Below, one piece after another: positions 1-7,560 of a stretch of DNA of 16,227 bases. How positions within the stretch are numbered: position 1 is the first letter of the stretch; every line of letters starts with the position of its first letter. The stretch lies in NCBI GenBank assembly GCA_031281115.1, contig JAITFV010000032.1:1-16227 (forward strand). Direction: 5' to 3'. The notes under the pieces were generated by a model, which saw only the letters and a program-made list of their open reading frames with translations, was not told the DNA's origin and ran no database searches. The position numbers were made by a program, and so were the translations under genes. The DNA is from Oscillospiraceae bacterium (lineage in GTDB: Bacteria; Bacillota; Clostridia; Oscillospirales; Ruminococcaceae).

Positions 1-1129
1 ATGATTTTATTTCATCTCTCAATGTGATTTGACCGAAGTGGTGGCAATATGCATCTTTGGCAAGAATATTTTTATATCCTGCACGGCGGAAAAGCATAGA
101 TATGACATCATCGGGGAACGCTAACTTTTTGAAAAAAAAATGTCCGAATATTCCAATATCATTTATAGCAGCAGACATTTTATATGCGCTGACCGGGTCG
201 CAAAGCCGTGTTCTTTGCTCATGTCTGAAAGGGTCGTATTGATTATTAGTTTTCGCGAAAGCCTGCATTTCAACCGGAGAAGAATAGTCTGCAGGAATTG
301 TTTGAAGATTTGAAACATTTGACGTTGTAGGTACAACAAATGCGATTTTAGGGTCTGATTTTAAACATTGTAACATGTTTTTTATTGCATTTTCTCCGAT
401 TATAATATCGTTTGAAACGCTTATAAAATATTTACCTTCTACTATGCGAGCAATGGAATAACCTAAAGTACCGTTTACCTTTACGTCCAATTGCTTTGTG
501 GGATTGATTGATTCAAAATATTCTTTAGTGCCGTCAGTTGAGCCGTGGTTTATTAGTATTAACTCATAATTAAGGTCTTTCGGAACGGTTTTCAGAATAC
601 TTTCGACGCATTGCTTGGTGTAATCGAGCTTGTTGTATGCAAGCACAGAGATAGACAACTCATATTTATACTTCCCGCTCTTTTCAGACTCTTCAAGATA
701 TGTATTTTTCAAGAGCAGCTTTTTCTCGTTTTCATAATAATTCTTCATCCGCTGCATATCGGGATAAACACATCCCCAAAAATAGAAATATTGATATCCG
801 TGTTGTAATAACGGCAAAAGTTCAAATTCTATTTTATGAAATGCCTTTTGAGGGTCAACTTTAGCAAACATCAATAATCTGTCTAAAGAATCTGTTAAAG
901 TAATGCAGATATCATCAAGATTTACATCAGTGTTTTCTTTTGATATATCCGCGCCTATTTCATACAGATATGAAAACAAAGCGCGTATATCATCGGTGAG
1001 TATCTGCAGAGTTTGGCTGTCTTTGGTTATAATCGCATTCGCAAGCTCCAATACAGCTTCCTGCGCTAACTGAACGGAGTTTAATACTTGCCCGGCAAGC
1101 TCTTGATTTTTTAACATATTTATGACCAT
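1..1129 (-). CDS. Family 2 glycosyltransferase with helical N-terminal extension (3' end cut by window edge)
   Basis: The reading frame is open from 1129 to the left edge (about 376 codons) with no stop, so the C-terminus is missing. Residues 1-155 are mostly helical, rich in Leu, Glu and Lys, with no named domain. A GT-A fold begins near residue 157 (ELSISVLAYNKLDYT) and shows NHGSTDGT at 194-201, the family 2 nucleotide-binding loop, then a SNDIII segment in the place of the usual DxD. A late CHHFGQ segment resembles the end of GT2 domains. It should transfer a sugar from a nucleotide donor to flagellin or a surface glycan in the cytosol; donor and acceptor are unknown. The start is uncertain: ATG at 1129 has AAAGG only 1 nt away, while ATG at 1117 has it 13 nt away. 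It follows the pseG-like gene after about 80 bp of hairpin-rich DNA. A run of nine A (plus strand) sits at 132-140. Confidence 0.85.
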   Translation of the reverse strand, partial: MVINMLKNQELAGQVLNSVQLAQEAVLELANAIITKDSQTLQILTDDIRALFSYLYEIGADISKENTDVNLDDICITLTDSLDRLLMFAKVDPQKAFHKIEFELLPLLQHGYQYFYFWGCVYPDMQRMKNYYENEKKLLLKNTYLEESEKSGKYKYELSISVLAYNKLDYTKQCVESILKTVPKDLNYELILINHGSTDGTKEYFESINPTKQLDVKVNGTLGYSIARIVEGKYFISVSNDIIIGENAIKNMLQCLKSDPKIAFVVPTTSNVSNLQTIPADYSSPVEMQAFAKTNNQYDPFRHEQRTRLCDPVSAYKMSAAINDIGIFGHFFFKKLAFPDDVISMLFRRAGYKNILAKDAYCHHFGQITLRDEIKS

Positions 1130-1158
1130 TCCTTTCTCTTGAGGAGGATTTGTGCCGA

Positions 1159-1217
1159 GTTTGTTTTTGAGACACAAACCGACGAGTTTAAAAGAAATCT
1201 TTAGATTTCTTTCAAAC
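1159..1217. repeat. Two adjacent inverted repeats between pseG-like and glycosyltransferase genes
   Basis: Arms at 1186-1200 and 1203-1217 are 15 bp each with one mismatch (GTTTAAAAGAAATCT against AGATTTCTTTCAAAC), and they take in the stop codon of the pseG-like gene. A shorter pair lies beside it: GTTTGT at 1159-1164 and ACAAAC at 1174-1179. No U-run follows either hairpin on the minus strand, so neither is a good intrinsic terminator. They may be RNA processing signals or part of a dispersed repeat. Confidence 0.6.
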
Positions 1218-2138
1218 TTTAATCCTTAATATACTTTTCGCTGCATTAACAGCGCCTTTTTTATTTACCGACAAAACCATTTTTTCAGATGTTTTTTTCC
1301 TAAAATTAAAATCATTAAGTAAAGAAATTGTCTCTTTTTTTAAATTATTAAAATCAATGTTTTTCCAATCGCCGGCATTGAACATAATTCCGTTACGCGC
1401 CATATAATCAGCAATCAGCAATTGATTATCCGCCTGCGTAATTATTATTCCGGGTAGTCCGATGCAAGCAGATTCATACGTCATTGAGCCTGCCGCCGTA
1501 ACAGCAACATCGCACTTTTTCATTATTTCTGAAATAAATTCCGGATTCTTAAAAACAATTACATTTTCACCGTTAAGCGCAAGAACCTCATTATCGTTCC
1601 TCGTATATGCTCCGAGCACGGCAAATATTTTTATGTTTTTTATTTCCTTTAATGCTTTAATTACTTTCGGTGTCATGTTCCGCAAATCGGAGCCGCCGAA
1701 ACAAACAAAAATATTTTTTGCGTTTTCTCGGATTTCAAGAGTATCTGAATCGCGGAACTCACGCCTCAAGAGCGCATATTCACCACCCAATAACAATTGC
1801 GGGATTTTTTCTCCAAAATTAAATTTTAACTCATGCGCGTGTAAATTTGCGTTCAAAAGAATATCGCAGCTGTATGTATACAATGCGTTATCATCGTAAC
1901 AAACTATTAATCTGTCCGGCGAATTTAATGCAGAAATATAATCGTCTGTTACTTGATATGTGTCAAGAATTATAATATCAAAACCCGAATAATTTATGGG
2001 CTCGTCCTCGCCTTTAAAGAAAAAACACTTGTGGTTTAATTCAATAAAAGCATCGGCTAAAGCCGTCATCCTCGTAAGATGACCGGTTCCGATTTTATCG
2101 CTCACATCAATGCGTAAAGCGATTTTTAAACTTTTCAT
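1212..2138 (-). CDS. pseG: PseG-like UDP-sugar hydrolase (nonulosonic acid pathway)
   Basis: The predicted role is to remove UDP from a UDP-2,4-diamido-2,4,6-trideoxy hexose, giving the free sugar that PseI condenses with phosphoenolpyruvate. Residues 9-23 carry the family signature, a basic/acidic RIDVS strand followed by GTGHLTR, in which His20 matches the catalytic His of PseG. ILDTY follows in the N-terminal GT-B-like lobe, then LLGGEYALLRREF. The C-terminal lobe has CFGGSD and the nucleotide-binding stretch AAGSMTYESACIGLP. The length of 308 residues is normal. I chose ATG at 2138 rather than an upstream in-frame start at 2165 because homology begins there and it sits one base after the rfbF-like stop (TGA C ATG), which suggests coupling. 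PseG and SpsG-type nucleotidyl hydrolases look alike. The PseI and PseB partners favour PseG. Confidence 0.8.
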   Translation of the reverse strand: MKSLKIALRIDVSDKIGTGHLTRMTALADAFIELNHKCFFFKGEDEPINYSGFDIIILDTYQVTDDYISALNSPDRLIVCYDDNALYTYSCDILLNANLHAHELKFNFGEKIPQLLLGGEYALLRREFRDSDTLEIRENAKNIFVCFGGSDLRNMTPKVIKALKEIKNIKIFAVLGAYTRNDNEVLALNGENVIVFKNPEFISEIMKKCDVAVTAAGSMTYESACIGLPGIIITQADNQLLIADYMARNGIMFNAGDWKNIDFNNLKKETISLLNDFNFRKKTSEKMVLSVNKKGAVNAAKSILRIKV

Positions 2139-2139
2139 G

Positions 2140-2916
2140 TCATTCCCACACCTTCCAGGGAGCATCGCCGTTTTTCCAGTGTTCTTCTAAAATGCCTCTG
2201 TCGCGTTGCGTATCCATGCACTTCCAGAAGTTATAATGGCGGTACGCTGACATTTTATTTTCTTGACTGAGTTTTTCAAAAGGTTCAAATTCTAATGTGC
2301 AATTGTCATCTGAAAGATAATTAAAAATTTCCGGCTGCATAACCATAAATCCTGCGTTAATCCAGCCACCGTCCTCCGTTGATTTCTCGCGGAAACCCCT
2401 TACATAACCTTCTTGACCGAAATCAATCAAGCCGTACCGACCGCCTGGCTGCACTGCCGAAATAGTAATTGCCCTGTTTTCTTTTCTATGGAATTCAAGA
2501 AGTTCGTTCAAATTAATATCACTCACGCCATCGCCGTAAGTCATCATAAACGGTTCGCCGCCTACATATTTTTGCACTCGTTTAATACGCCCTCCTGTCA
2601 TCGTTTGCTGTCCGGTATCGACAAGCGTAACTTTCCATGGTTCTGCTGCATTAGTATGAACCGTCATTTTATTATCAGCGGTAAAATCAAATGTAACATC
2701 AGAACGGTGAAGATAATAATCCGCGAAATACTCTTTTATCATATAACCTTTGTAACCGCAGCATATTATAAACTCGTTAAAACCAAAGTACGAGTAATAT
2801 TTCATTATATGCCAAAGAATCGGCTGCCCGCCGATTTCTACCATCGGCTTCGGGCGGGGATTTCCCTCTTCTGCTATGCGGGGTCCCTGACCGCCTGCGA
2901 GTATTACTGTTTTCAT
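2140..2916 (-). CDS. rfbF: Glucose-1-phosphate cytidylyltransferase
   Basis: This enzyme makes CDP-glucose from CTP and glucose 1-phosphate, the first step to CDP-linked 3,6-dideoxy and branched sugars. The 258-residue protein matches RfbF/DdhA along its whole length: MKTVILAGG at the N-terminus, RPKPMVEIGGQPILWHIMK near 21-39, CCGYKGYMIKEYF, VTLVDTG, MTYGDGVSD and a C-terminal MDTQRDR. One residue is odd. The signature loop reads GGQGPR instead of the usual GGxGTR, so Pro12 replaces the Thr that normally faces the nucleotide phosphates; Arg13 and Lys23 are kept. The ribosome binding site AGGA lies 9 nt before the ATG, inside the end of the methyltransferase gene. It lies 4 bp after that gene and directly before pseG. 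A CDP-glucose 4,6-dehydratase would be expected next but is not in the window. Confidence 0.9.
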   Translation of the reverse strand: MKTVILAGGQGPRIAEEGNPRPKPMVEIGGQPILWHIMKYYSYFGFNEFIICCGYKGYMIKEYFADYYLHRSDVTFDFTADNKMTVHTNAAEPWKVTLVDTGQQTMTGGRIKRVQKYVGGEPFMMTYGDGVSDINLNELLEFHRKENRAITISAVQPGGRYGLIDFGQEGYVRGFREKSTEDGGWINAGFMVMQPEIFNYLSDDNCTLEFEPFEKLSQENKMSAYRHYNFWKCMDTQRDRGILEEHWKNGDAPWKVWE

Positions 2917-2920
2917 AAAT

Positions 2921-4027
2921 TTAATCCTCTTCTCTTATTTCCTGCCCGTCGAAATAAACGATTTTTCCTTTGAAACGATATTCTTCCCTCAGTGTTTTTA
3001 TAATTTCCCGATTATAAGCCGAAGCAAAAATAATTACAGCATCGCTTTCACTAATCGCGCTTTGTGTAACTTTCTCAACCGGTATATTTATACCGCTGAC
3101 ATACAATCCCTCTTTGTTTGCCGCTGAATCTAAAAAATGAATAATCGGATTGCTGTCATCAAGCAGACTTGAGTAATATCTCGCTTTCGCCCCCGCGCCC
3201 CAAACAGAAATATTCTTATATGACGAAATGATGCTTTGCAGCTTTCTTTTATCCCGCCTCAAGGCAGCATCAAAGCCTACTCGCACGGCAGGTTTTCTTA
3301 TGTATAAATCCAGTTCGTTCATTGAATCAAATGATTCGATTTCCAACACCTCGAACCCCGAATTTGCTGCCATAATGCACAAACTCGGGGGCGTGAAATA
3401 ATTTACGTGCTGACATACGACCTGATGGTAAAGGCTTTGTTCGGTGATTATTTGACCGTTGGGGACGTTGATTATCCCCCCCCCTCCGGGAATCAAAATT
3501 TCATATGCGCGGTCTAATACGGCGTATAAATCACATAGATGTTCAAAAACTCTAAAGCTCGCAAAAGCTGAATAGCCAGTACCTATATCAAGGTTTTTAC
3601 TGAAATAACTGTTGATTACATTTAAATTTTTATTTTTAGAAATATTATAAGTTGTTCGGGAGGGTTCGATGCCCAAACAGTAATCAAAATGCTTTTCGGC
3701 TCGCTTCAGCATTCCGCCCGCGCCGCAGCCGATTTCAAACATTTTTTTGTTGTTTAGCAAATATTTTTGCAGTTTAATAAATTTATTATCCAAAAAGTCC
3801 GAATGACCGAAATACTGCGATTCACCCTCGCTTTCAGAATAAAAATCGTAAAAATCATCAGTCAGAACATTTTCTGCCTGAACATGAGAACAGCTCTCAC
3901 ATTTATGCAGTATTAATTCTTTATTTTGACTTTTAAATGGAGAATTTCTCAAACTAAACTGCTCGTATTCACAGCGGGCAATTTTTTCCATAATTATTGT
4001 ATCTTTGCAACAAACACGGCATTTCAT
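2921..4027 (-). CDS. SAM-dependent sugar C-methyltransferase (three-domain type)
   Basis: The protein has the layout of NDP-hexose C-methyltransferases. It starts with a putative zinc site (C3-x2-C6 and C43-x2-C46). A class I methyltransferase core follows, with motif I EIGCGAG at 98-104, GIEPS near 119-123, an FEHL motif at 161-164 and PGGGGIINVPN at 180-190. The C-terminal domain is Rossmann-like and contains VWGAGAKARYY. The 368 residues are close to the family norm of about 400. It would add a methyl branch to a keto-sugar nucleotide, possibly the CDP-sugar made after RfbF. A GGAG ribosome binding site sits 8 nt before the ATG. The gene follows the four-hairpin element. The PGGGG stretch is encoded over a run of nine G (plus-strand C9 at 3476-3484), in frame as sequenced. 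The exact substrate and methylated atom cannot be read from sequence. Confidence 0.8.
   Translation of the reverse strand: MKCRVCCKDTIIMEKIARCEYEQFSLRNSPFKSQNKELILHKCESCSHVQAENVLTDDFYDFYSESEGESQYFGHSDFLDNKFIKLQKYLLNNKKMFEIGCGAGGMLKRAEKHFDYCLGIEPSRTTYNISKNKNLNVINSYFSKNLDIGTGYSAFASFRVFEHLCDLYAVLDRAYEILIPGGGGIINVPNGQIITEQSLYHQVVCQHVNYFTPPSLCIMAANSGFEVLEIESFDSMNELDLYIRKPAVRVGFDAALRRDKRKLQSIISSYKNISVWGAGAKARYYSSLLDDSNPIIHFLDSAANKEGLYVSGINIPVEKVTQSAISESDAVIIFASAYNREIIKTLREEYRFKGKIVYFDGQEIREED
3476..3484. repeat. Homopolymeric C9/G9 tract inside the methyltransferase gene
   Basis: Nine consecutive C on the plus strand encode Gly-Gly-Gly (GGG GGG GGG) in the post-I loop of the methyltransferase. The spacing between PGG and VPN is that of the family, so the gene is in frame in this copy. 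Loss or gain of one base would cause a frameshift at about residue 185 of 368. Confidence 0.9.
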
Positions 4028-4050
4028 TATTTTGTCTCCTCAGTTATAGT

Positions 4051-4177
4051 CCTTTTACTTAAAAAGCGTTTCGCTTTTTAAGTAAAAGGGGCTTGCGTTG
4101 TTGCGACAACGCCCGCTGCACTCACGCAGCGGAAACCCGTTTAAATTGAAACTGTGGAACAGTTTTCAATTTAAACG
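4051..4177. repeat. Four consecutive hairpins filling the gap between two operon genes
   Basis: The 156-bp gap holds four inverted repeats. (A) 4051-4068 and 4072-4089, 18 bp perfect with a TTT loop. (B) GCGTTGT 4095-4101 and ACAACGC 4106-4112. (C) CCGCTGC 4113-4119 and GCAGCGG 4126-4132. (D) 4138-4154 and 4160-4177, 17 bp with one bulged T. No U-tract follows any of them on the minus strand, so they are not typical terminators. TTATA occurs just outside both ends (4044-4048 and 4179-4183), which could be a target duplication, although AT-rich chance matches are easy. It may be a non-autonomous repeat element or a structured mRNA spacer. Confidence 0.75.
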
Positions 4178-4183
4178 ATTATA

Positions 4184-5050
4184 TTAAATACAGGTTCTTA
4201 ATATATTAAAATCAATTCTGCTTTTATTATCAAAATACCATTTATAAAGCTTCTCGATTGCCGCATAAATCGGCATTGGTTCAAACCATGGCAAAAGCTT
4301 TTTCAGCCGTTCGCTGCTTGCGGTATATTCGTTGTTTAAGCCGTCGGGATTAAGTATAATTATGTCAAGTTTCTTGCCCGATATTTCAACAATAATTTTC
4401 GCAATTTCCGAGAGCAAAACCGATTTACCGCTCACGAAATTATAGTCATTATAATCGGGTTTGTTTTCAATGAACCACGTTACAACTTCCGGTAAATCAT
4501 CAATATAAACATAGTCGAACCGGCATTCACGGCGAATCGACAGCGGTAAATCAAATATTGCTTTACAGCAAAGATTCGATATAAATTTGTAAGTCCAGTC
4601 CTCGTATTTACCGAAAATACCAAATAACCGCAAGTTATAAATATTTGCAGAGCGCCTCGCATAGGAATTCATTATATATTTCGCGAAACCGTATTCATCA
4701 GCGGGAATGCGGTTTTCAGCTTCATCCTCAACCGCATTAATTATATCAAATCGTTTATCAAATTCTCCACCCGAACCAAAGTATATGAATTTTTCTGTGT
4801 TCTTGCTATGTTTTTCTAAATTAAAAAACATTTTCAAATCAGAATTTAATTTGTCATTAAAGCTTGCGGCGGCGTGAATTATAACATCAATTTTATTTCT
4901 GTCAAAAAAACACGAAACCGCGTCAGAATCAGTTAAATCAAGTTCTTTACTTGCGGGTGTATATAATTCATAAATCCCCTTAAACGCTTCGGCGAGATTA
5001 CGCCCGACGAAACCTCTCTTGCCTGTCCCTGTAATCAAAATACGCTTCAC
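4184..5050 (-). CDS. NAD(P)-dependent sugar nucleotide reductase/epimerase (extended SDR)
   Basis: This is an extended short-chain dehydrogenase. The cofactor loop TGTGKRGFVGRN at 7-18 resembles the G-x-R-G-x-V-G form of GDP-fucose synthases more than the common TGxxGxxG. IIHAAAS follows at 57-63. The catalytic set is Ser93 (FGSGGEF) with Y120-x3-K124 (YGFAK). DYVYIDD further on is the usual substrate-lobe motif. The length of 288 residues is somewhat short for an epimerase/dehydratase and suits a 4-reductase or reductase-epimerase. It would act on a keto-sugar nucleotide, plausibly the product of the thiamine enzyme just upstream. The start is GTG with GGAGG 7 nt before it. GTG and the TGA of the preceding gene share GTGA, so translation is probably coupled. 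The substrate is inferred from context only. Confidence 0.75.
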   Translation of the reverse strand: MKRILITGTGKRGFVGRNLAEAFKGIYELYTPASKELDLTDSDAVSCFFDRNKIDVIIHAAASFNDKLNSDLKMFFNLEKHSKNTEKFIYFGSGGEFDKRFDIINAVEDEAENRIPADEYGFAKYIMNSYARRSANIYNLRLFGIFGKYEDWTYKFISNLCCKAIFDLPLSIRRECRFDYVYIDDLPEVVTWFIENKPDYNDYNFVSGKSVLLSEIAKIIVEISGKKLDIIILNPDGLNNEYTASSERLKKLLPWFEPMPIYAAIEKLYKWYFDNKSRIDFNILRTCI

Positions 5051-6840
5051 TGCTGTTCCTCCGAGATTTTCATGTTCTCAAAATGCTCTTCCTCCGGCAA
5101 AAACGGGAATAATAACTCAAGCGAAGGTGTTTGCATTTTACCGTCTGCATTCATTTTGCTTTTCATAACAGGCAAATATTCTATATCCATTCCGGTTACT
5201 ATTTCAACGATTTTCGGCTCGTTATCCGATAGTGATTTTTTTACAATTTCTTCTGCGTTTGCGGCATTTTCAATTCTTAAATAGCGCAGTCCGTAGGCTT
5301 GTGCTATGAGTTCTAAATCCGGAAACGAAATCCCGCTTTCCTCAGTACATCCCGCATGTCTGCCGCTGAAGTGCGCGTCCTGCATGGTAAGAATCTGCCT
5401 GTAACCTTTGTTGCTGTCAACAAATAAAATCACCGGCAGATTATATTGTTTTAAAAGTGAAAGTTCTTGAATATTATGCTGCAAGCTGCCGTCTCCCTCG
5501 CAGACAATTGTTCTTGCTTTCGCGGCAACAGCAGCCCCGATAGCTTCCGGTAAAGCGGTACCCATGCTGCCGAGCCCGATATGGCTTACAACTTTTTGCC
5601 GGGCGCGAATCTGCGGAATTGAAAATGCATACGCAAACGCTGACGGCGATGTAACAAGAACATCATTCTCGCCCATTTGCAAACCGATATAATCCGCGAC
5701 TTTATACGGATTTACTGCATTTGTATTCATAGGTTTATATTCATCAACCGCCGGATATTTTCGCTTCATCAAACTGCAATAATCCCACCACCACGAACGT
5801 CCACGAAAAATAAAATCTTGGTTATTCAACATTGCTTCAAGGAATAATTTCGCATCGCATTTAATTTTTAAAGCCCCGAGCATATTAAGTTTTTCAAGCT
5901 CGGCATTATCAACATTTACAATTATTTTTTTTGCTTTAGGAGCGAAATTGCTTTCATTATATGCAGTAATATAATACCTCAGCCCGCTTCCGACAGAAAG
6001 CATAAAATCACTGTTTTGCAGAATATAATTTGCATATCTGTCCGGGTTTGAACCCACGCATCCGAAATAATATTTTTCATCTTCATTTTTTAATATTCCG
6101 CGAACCCGGCGGGACGAAACAACAGGAATATTCCATTTTCTGACTAATTTCAAAAGCTGTTCTTCCGAGTGTGCGAGCCGTACTCCGCTTCCAATCATAA
6201 GCACCGGACGTTTTGATTTGTTAAGCAGCGAAATTATTTCTGCTTCATCTTTTGCACTTATTCCGGCGCAACTCTTAAATCCCTTTTCAGTCGGGCTGAA
6301 TTCTTTTAAGTTTTCCGCTTCGATTTGCGCCGACTGAACATCTAACGGAATATCAAGCCATACCGGACCGGGGCGTTCATGTTGTGCTAAGAAAAAGGCT
6401 TTTTCAAGATGAAAACGGATTTCCTCAGGCTTCATTACAGTTACGGCATATTTTGTAATCGGCTTCACAATTGATACAATGTCAACCTCTTGCGCTCCCG
6501 TCTGCCGCACTCCGGGAATCTTTGAAATTGTATCAGTTCTCACCTGTCCCGAAATATAAATAACAGGCGTTGAATCTATATAAGATGAAGCTGCCGCTGT
6601 AACAGCGTTCGTTGCGCCGGGACCTGTTGTTATTATACAAATCCCCGGTTTTCCTGAATATATTGAATACCCATCTGCGCAGAAGCCGCTCGCCTGCTCG
6701 TGCAAATTATGATATCTGCTGATAGATTCGCTTTGAACCAGCGAATCTAAAATATGCATAATTCCGCCACCGGAAAGCAGGAAAACGTCTTTGACATCTT
6801 TGCTTTCCATGAAGCGGATGATGTAGTCTGAAAGTTTCAT
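5047..6840 (-). CDS. Thiamine diphosphate-dependent enzyme, acetolactate synthase-like, in a sugar cluster
   Basis: All three domains of the acetolactate synthase family are present in 597 residues. The N-terminal pyrimidine-binding domain holds the catalytic Glu48 (HEQAS) and SGKPGICIITTGPGATNA. A central domain starts near 205. The C-terminal diphosphate-binding domain has GDGS at 449-452 and Asn477, the GDG-x(24-27)-N cofactor motif. No small regulatory subunit gene (ilvN) lies nearby and the gene sits between sugar-nucleotide enzymes, so a role in branched-chain amino acid synthesis is unlikely. The known precedent is YerE, which decarboxylates pyruvate and attaches a two-carbon unit to a CDP-keto-deoxysugar in yersiniose synthesis. 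A similar branch-forming reaction is inferred here. The ribosome binding site is weak: AAGGGGG about 14 nt before the ATG at 6840. It begins 27 bp after the deacetylase gene. Confidence 0.85.
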   Translation of the reverse strand: MKLSDYIIRFMESKDVKDVFLLSGGGIMHILDSLVQSESISRYHNLHEQASGFCADGYSIYSGKPGICIITTGPGATNAVTAAASSYIDSTPVIYISGQVRTDTISKIPGVRQTGAQEVDIVSIVKPITKYAVTVMKPEEIRFHLEKAFFLAQHERPGPVWLDIPLDVQSAQIEAENLKEFSPTEKGFKSCAGISAKDEAEIISLLNKSKRPVLMIGSGVRLAHSEEQLLKLVRKWNIPVVSSRRVRGILKNEDEKYYFGCVGSNPDRYANYILQNSDFMLSVGSGLRYYITAYNESNFAPKAKKIIVNVDNAELEKLNMLGALKIKCDAKLFLEAMLNNQDFIFRGRSWWWDYCSLMKRKYPAVDEYKPMNTNAVNPYKVADYIGLQMGENDVLVTSPSAFAYAFSIPQIRARQKVVSHIGLGSMGTALPEAIGAAVAAKARTIVCEGDGSLQHNIQELSLLKQYNLPVILFVDSNKGYRQILTMQDAHFSGRHAGCTEESGISFPDLELIAQAYGLRYLRIENAANAEEIVKKSLSDNEPKIVEIVTGMDIEYLPVMKSKMNADGKMQTPSLELLFPFLPEEEHFENMKISEEQQ

Positions 6841-6867
6841 AAAACTCGTGCTATACCCCCTTGCAGT

Positions 6868-7560
6868 CTATAAAATTCTTGTTCTAATCAATTCAAAAGC
6901 TTCAGCGTACTTCAAATCTATAACACTTCCCCAACGCCGCGCAATCGCTGTTATTAATTCGGGTGAACGTGGGTGCGGCGCGGTGCGGATTTCTGATTCA
7001 TAGCAATTTAAAGCCTCAACTTTATCAGAAATATTCTCCTCAACATTAATAAATATATTGGGTGAAAAAACACTTTTGTAATATGGAAAGTTCCACTCTG
7101 TTGACGATGGGGTTTCAAAACAGAGAATTGCATTTACAGCACAGTTGCTAAGAGGGCGAAAAGCTGTTATAACTGCTTTAAATGTAACACGATGGTCAAT
7201 ATTTAAATCTCCGTGATGATGCGTAAATATAACGTTGGGTTTAAACATATCGGCGTGATAATTAATCTTTTTTATTACGTCAAGCAAGCACACGCTATCC
7301 ATTTGATTATCCGGGAAATCTTCAAATTCAATTTTTTTATAACCTATAATATCAGCCGCTTTTTTCGCATTTTGACGCAATTTTTTAATTTCATCTTTAT
7401 TACATATACCGCGTGAAGCTATACCAGTGCTCAAAATCAAAGCGGAAACCTCTGCTCCGTTTTTTGTACATTTATTAACAGTTGCCCCACAGCCCAATAT
7501 TTCGTCATCTGGGTGGGCAGCGATTACCATTATTCGTGATTCATAGTCGAAATTAATCAT
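6868..7560 (-). CDS. PIG-L family N-acetyl sugar deacetylase
   Basis: This is a zinc-dependent de-N-acetylase of the PIG-L/LmbE family. AHPDDE at 15-20 provides the first zinc ligands and catalytic Asp. THHHGDLNIDHR at 113-124 provides the second His motif. The length of 230 residues is typical. The family removes the acetyl group from GlcNAc-containing substrates such as GlcNAc-PI, bacillithiol or mycothiol precursors, and sugar nucleotides. Next to two formyltransferases the likely job is to free an amino group on a nonulosonic acid or its precursor so that another acyl group can be added, which is an inference. The ATG at 7560 overlaps the upstream formyltransferase by 8 bp. An internal ATG at residue 11 is less likely because it would remove the first beta strand. 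Confidence 0.85.
   Translation of the reverse strand: MINFDYESRIMVIAAHPDDEILGCGATVNKCTKNGAEVSALILSTGIASRGICNKDEIKKLRQNAKKAADIIGYKKIEFEDFPDNQMDSVCLLDVIKKINYHADMFKPNVIFTHHHGDLNIDHRVTFKAVITAFRPLSNCAVNAILCFETPSSTEWNFPYYKSVFSPNIFINVEENISDKVEALNCYESEIRTAPHPRSPELITAIARRWGSVIDLKYAEAFELIRTRIL

Noticed and set aside
990..1175. 61-codon minus-strand frame at the start of the glycosyltransferase
   Set aside because: A different frame from the conserved glycosyltransferase reading, ending after a few dozen codons; no supporting signal.
1462..1899. 145-codon plus-strand open frame
   Set aside because: Antisense to the pseG-like gene, with a composition typical of a reverse-strand shadow.
2413..2973. 186-codon plus-strand open frame
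   Set aside because: It lies opposite the rfbF-like gene, whose protein is conserved along its whole length; the antisense product resembles no family and has no ribosome binding site.
4051..4089. 18-bp hairpin as an intrinsic terminator
   Set aside because: Neither strand has a T-run directly after the stem, and the genes on both sides belong to the same pathway and strand.
4044..4183. TTATA direct repeats as proof of transposition
   Set aside because: Five bases in AT-rich DNA are expected by chance; mentioned only as a possible target duplication.
5047..6840. Housekeeping acetolactate synthase (ilvB)
   Set aside because: Motifs fit the family, but there is no ilvN or other branched-chain amino acid gene and all neighbours are sugar-nucleotide enzymes.
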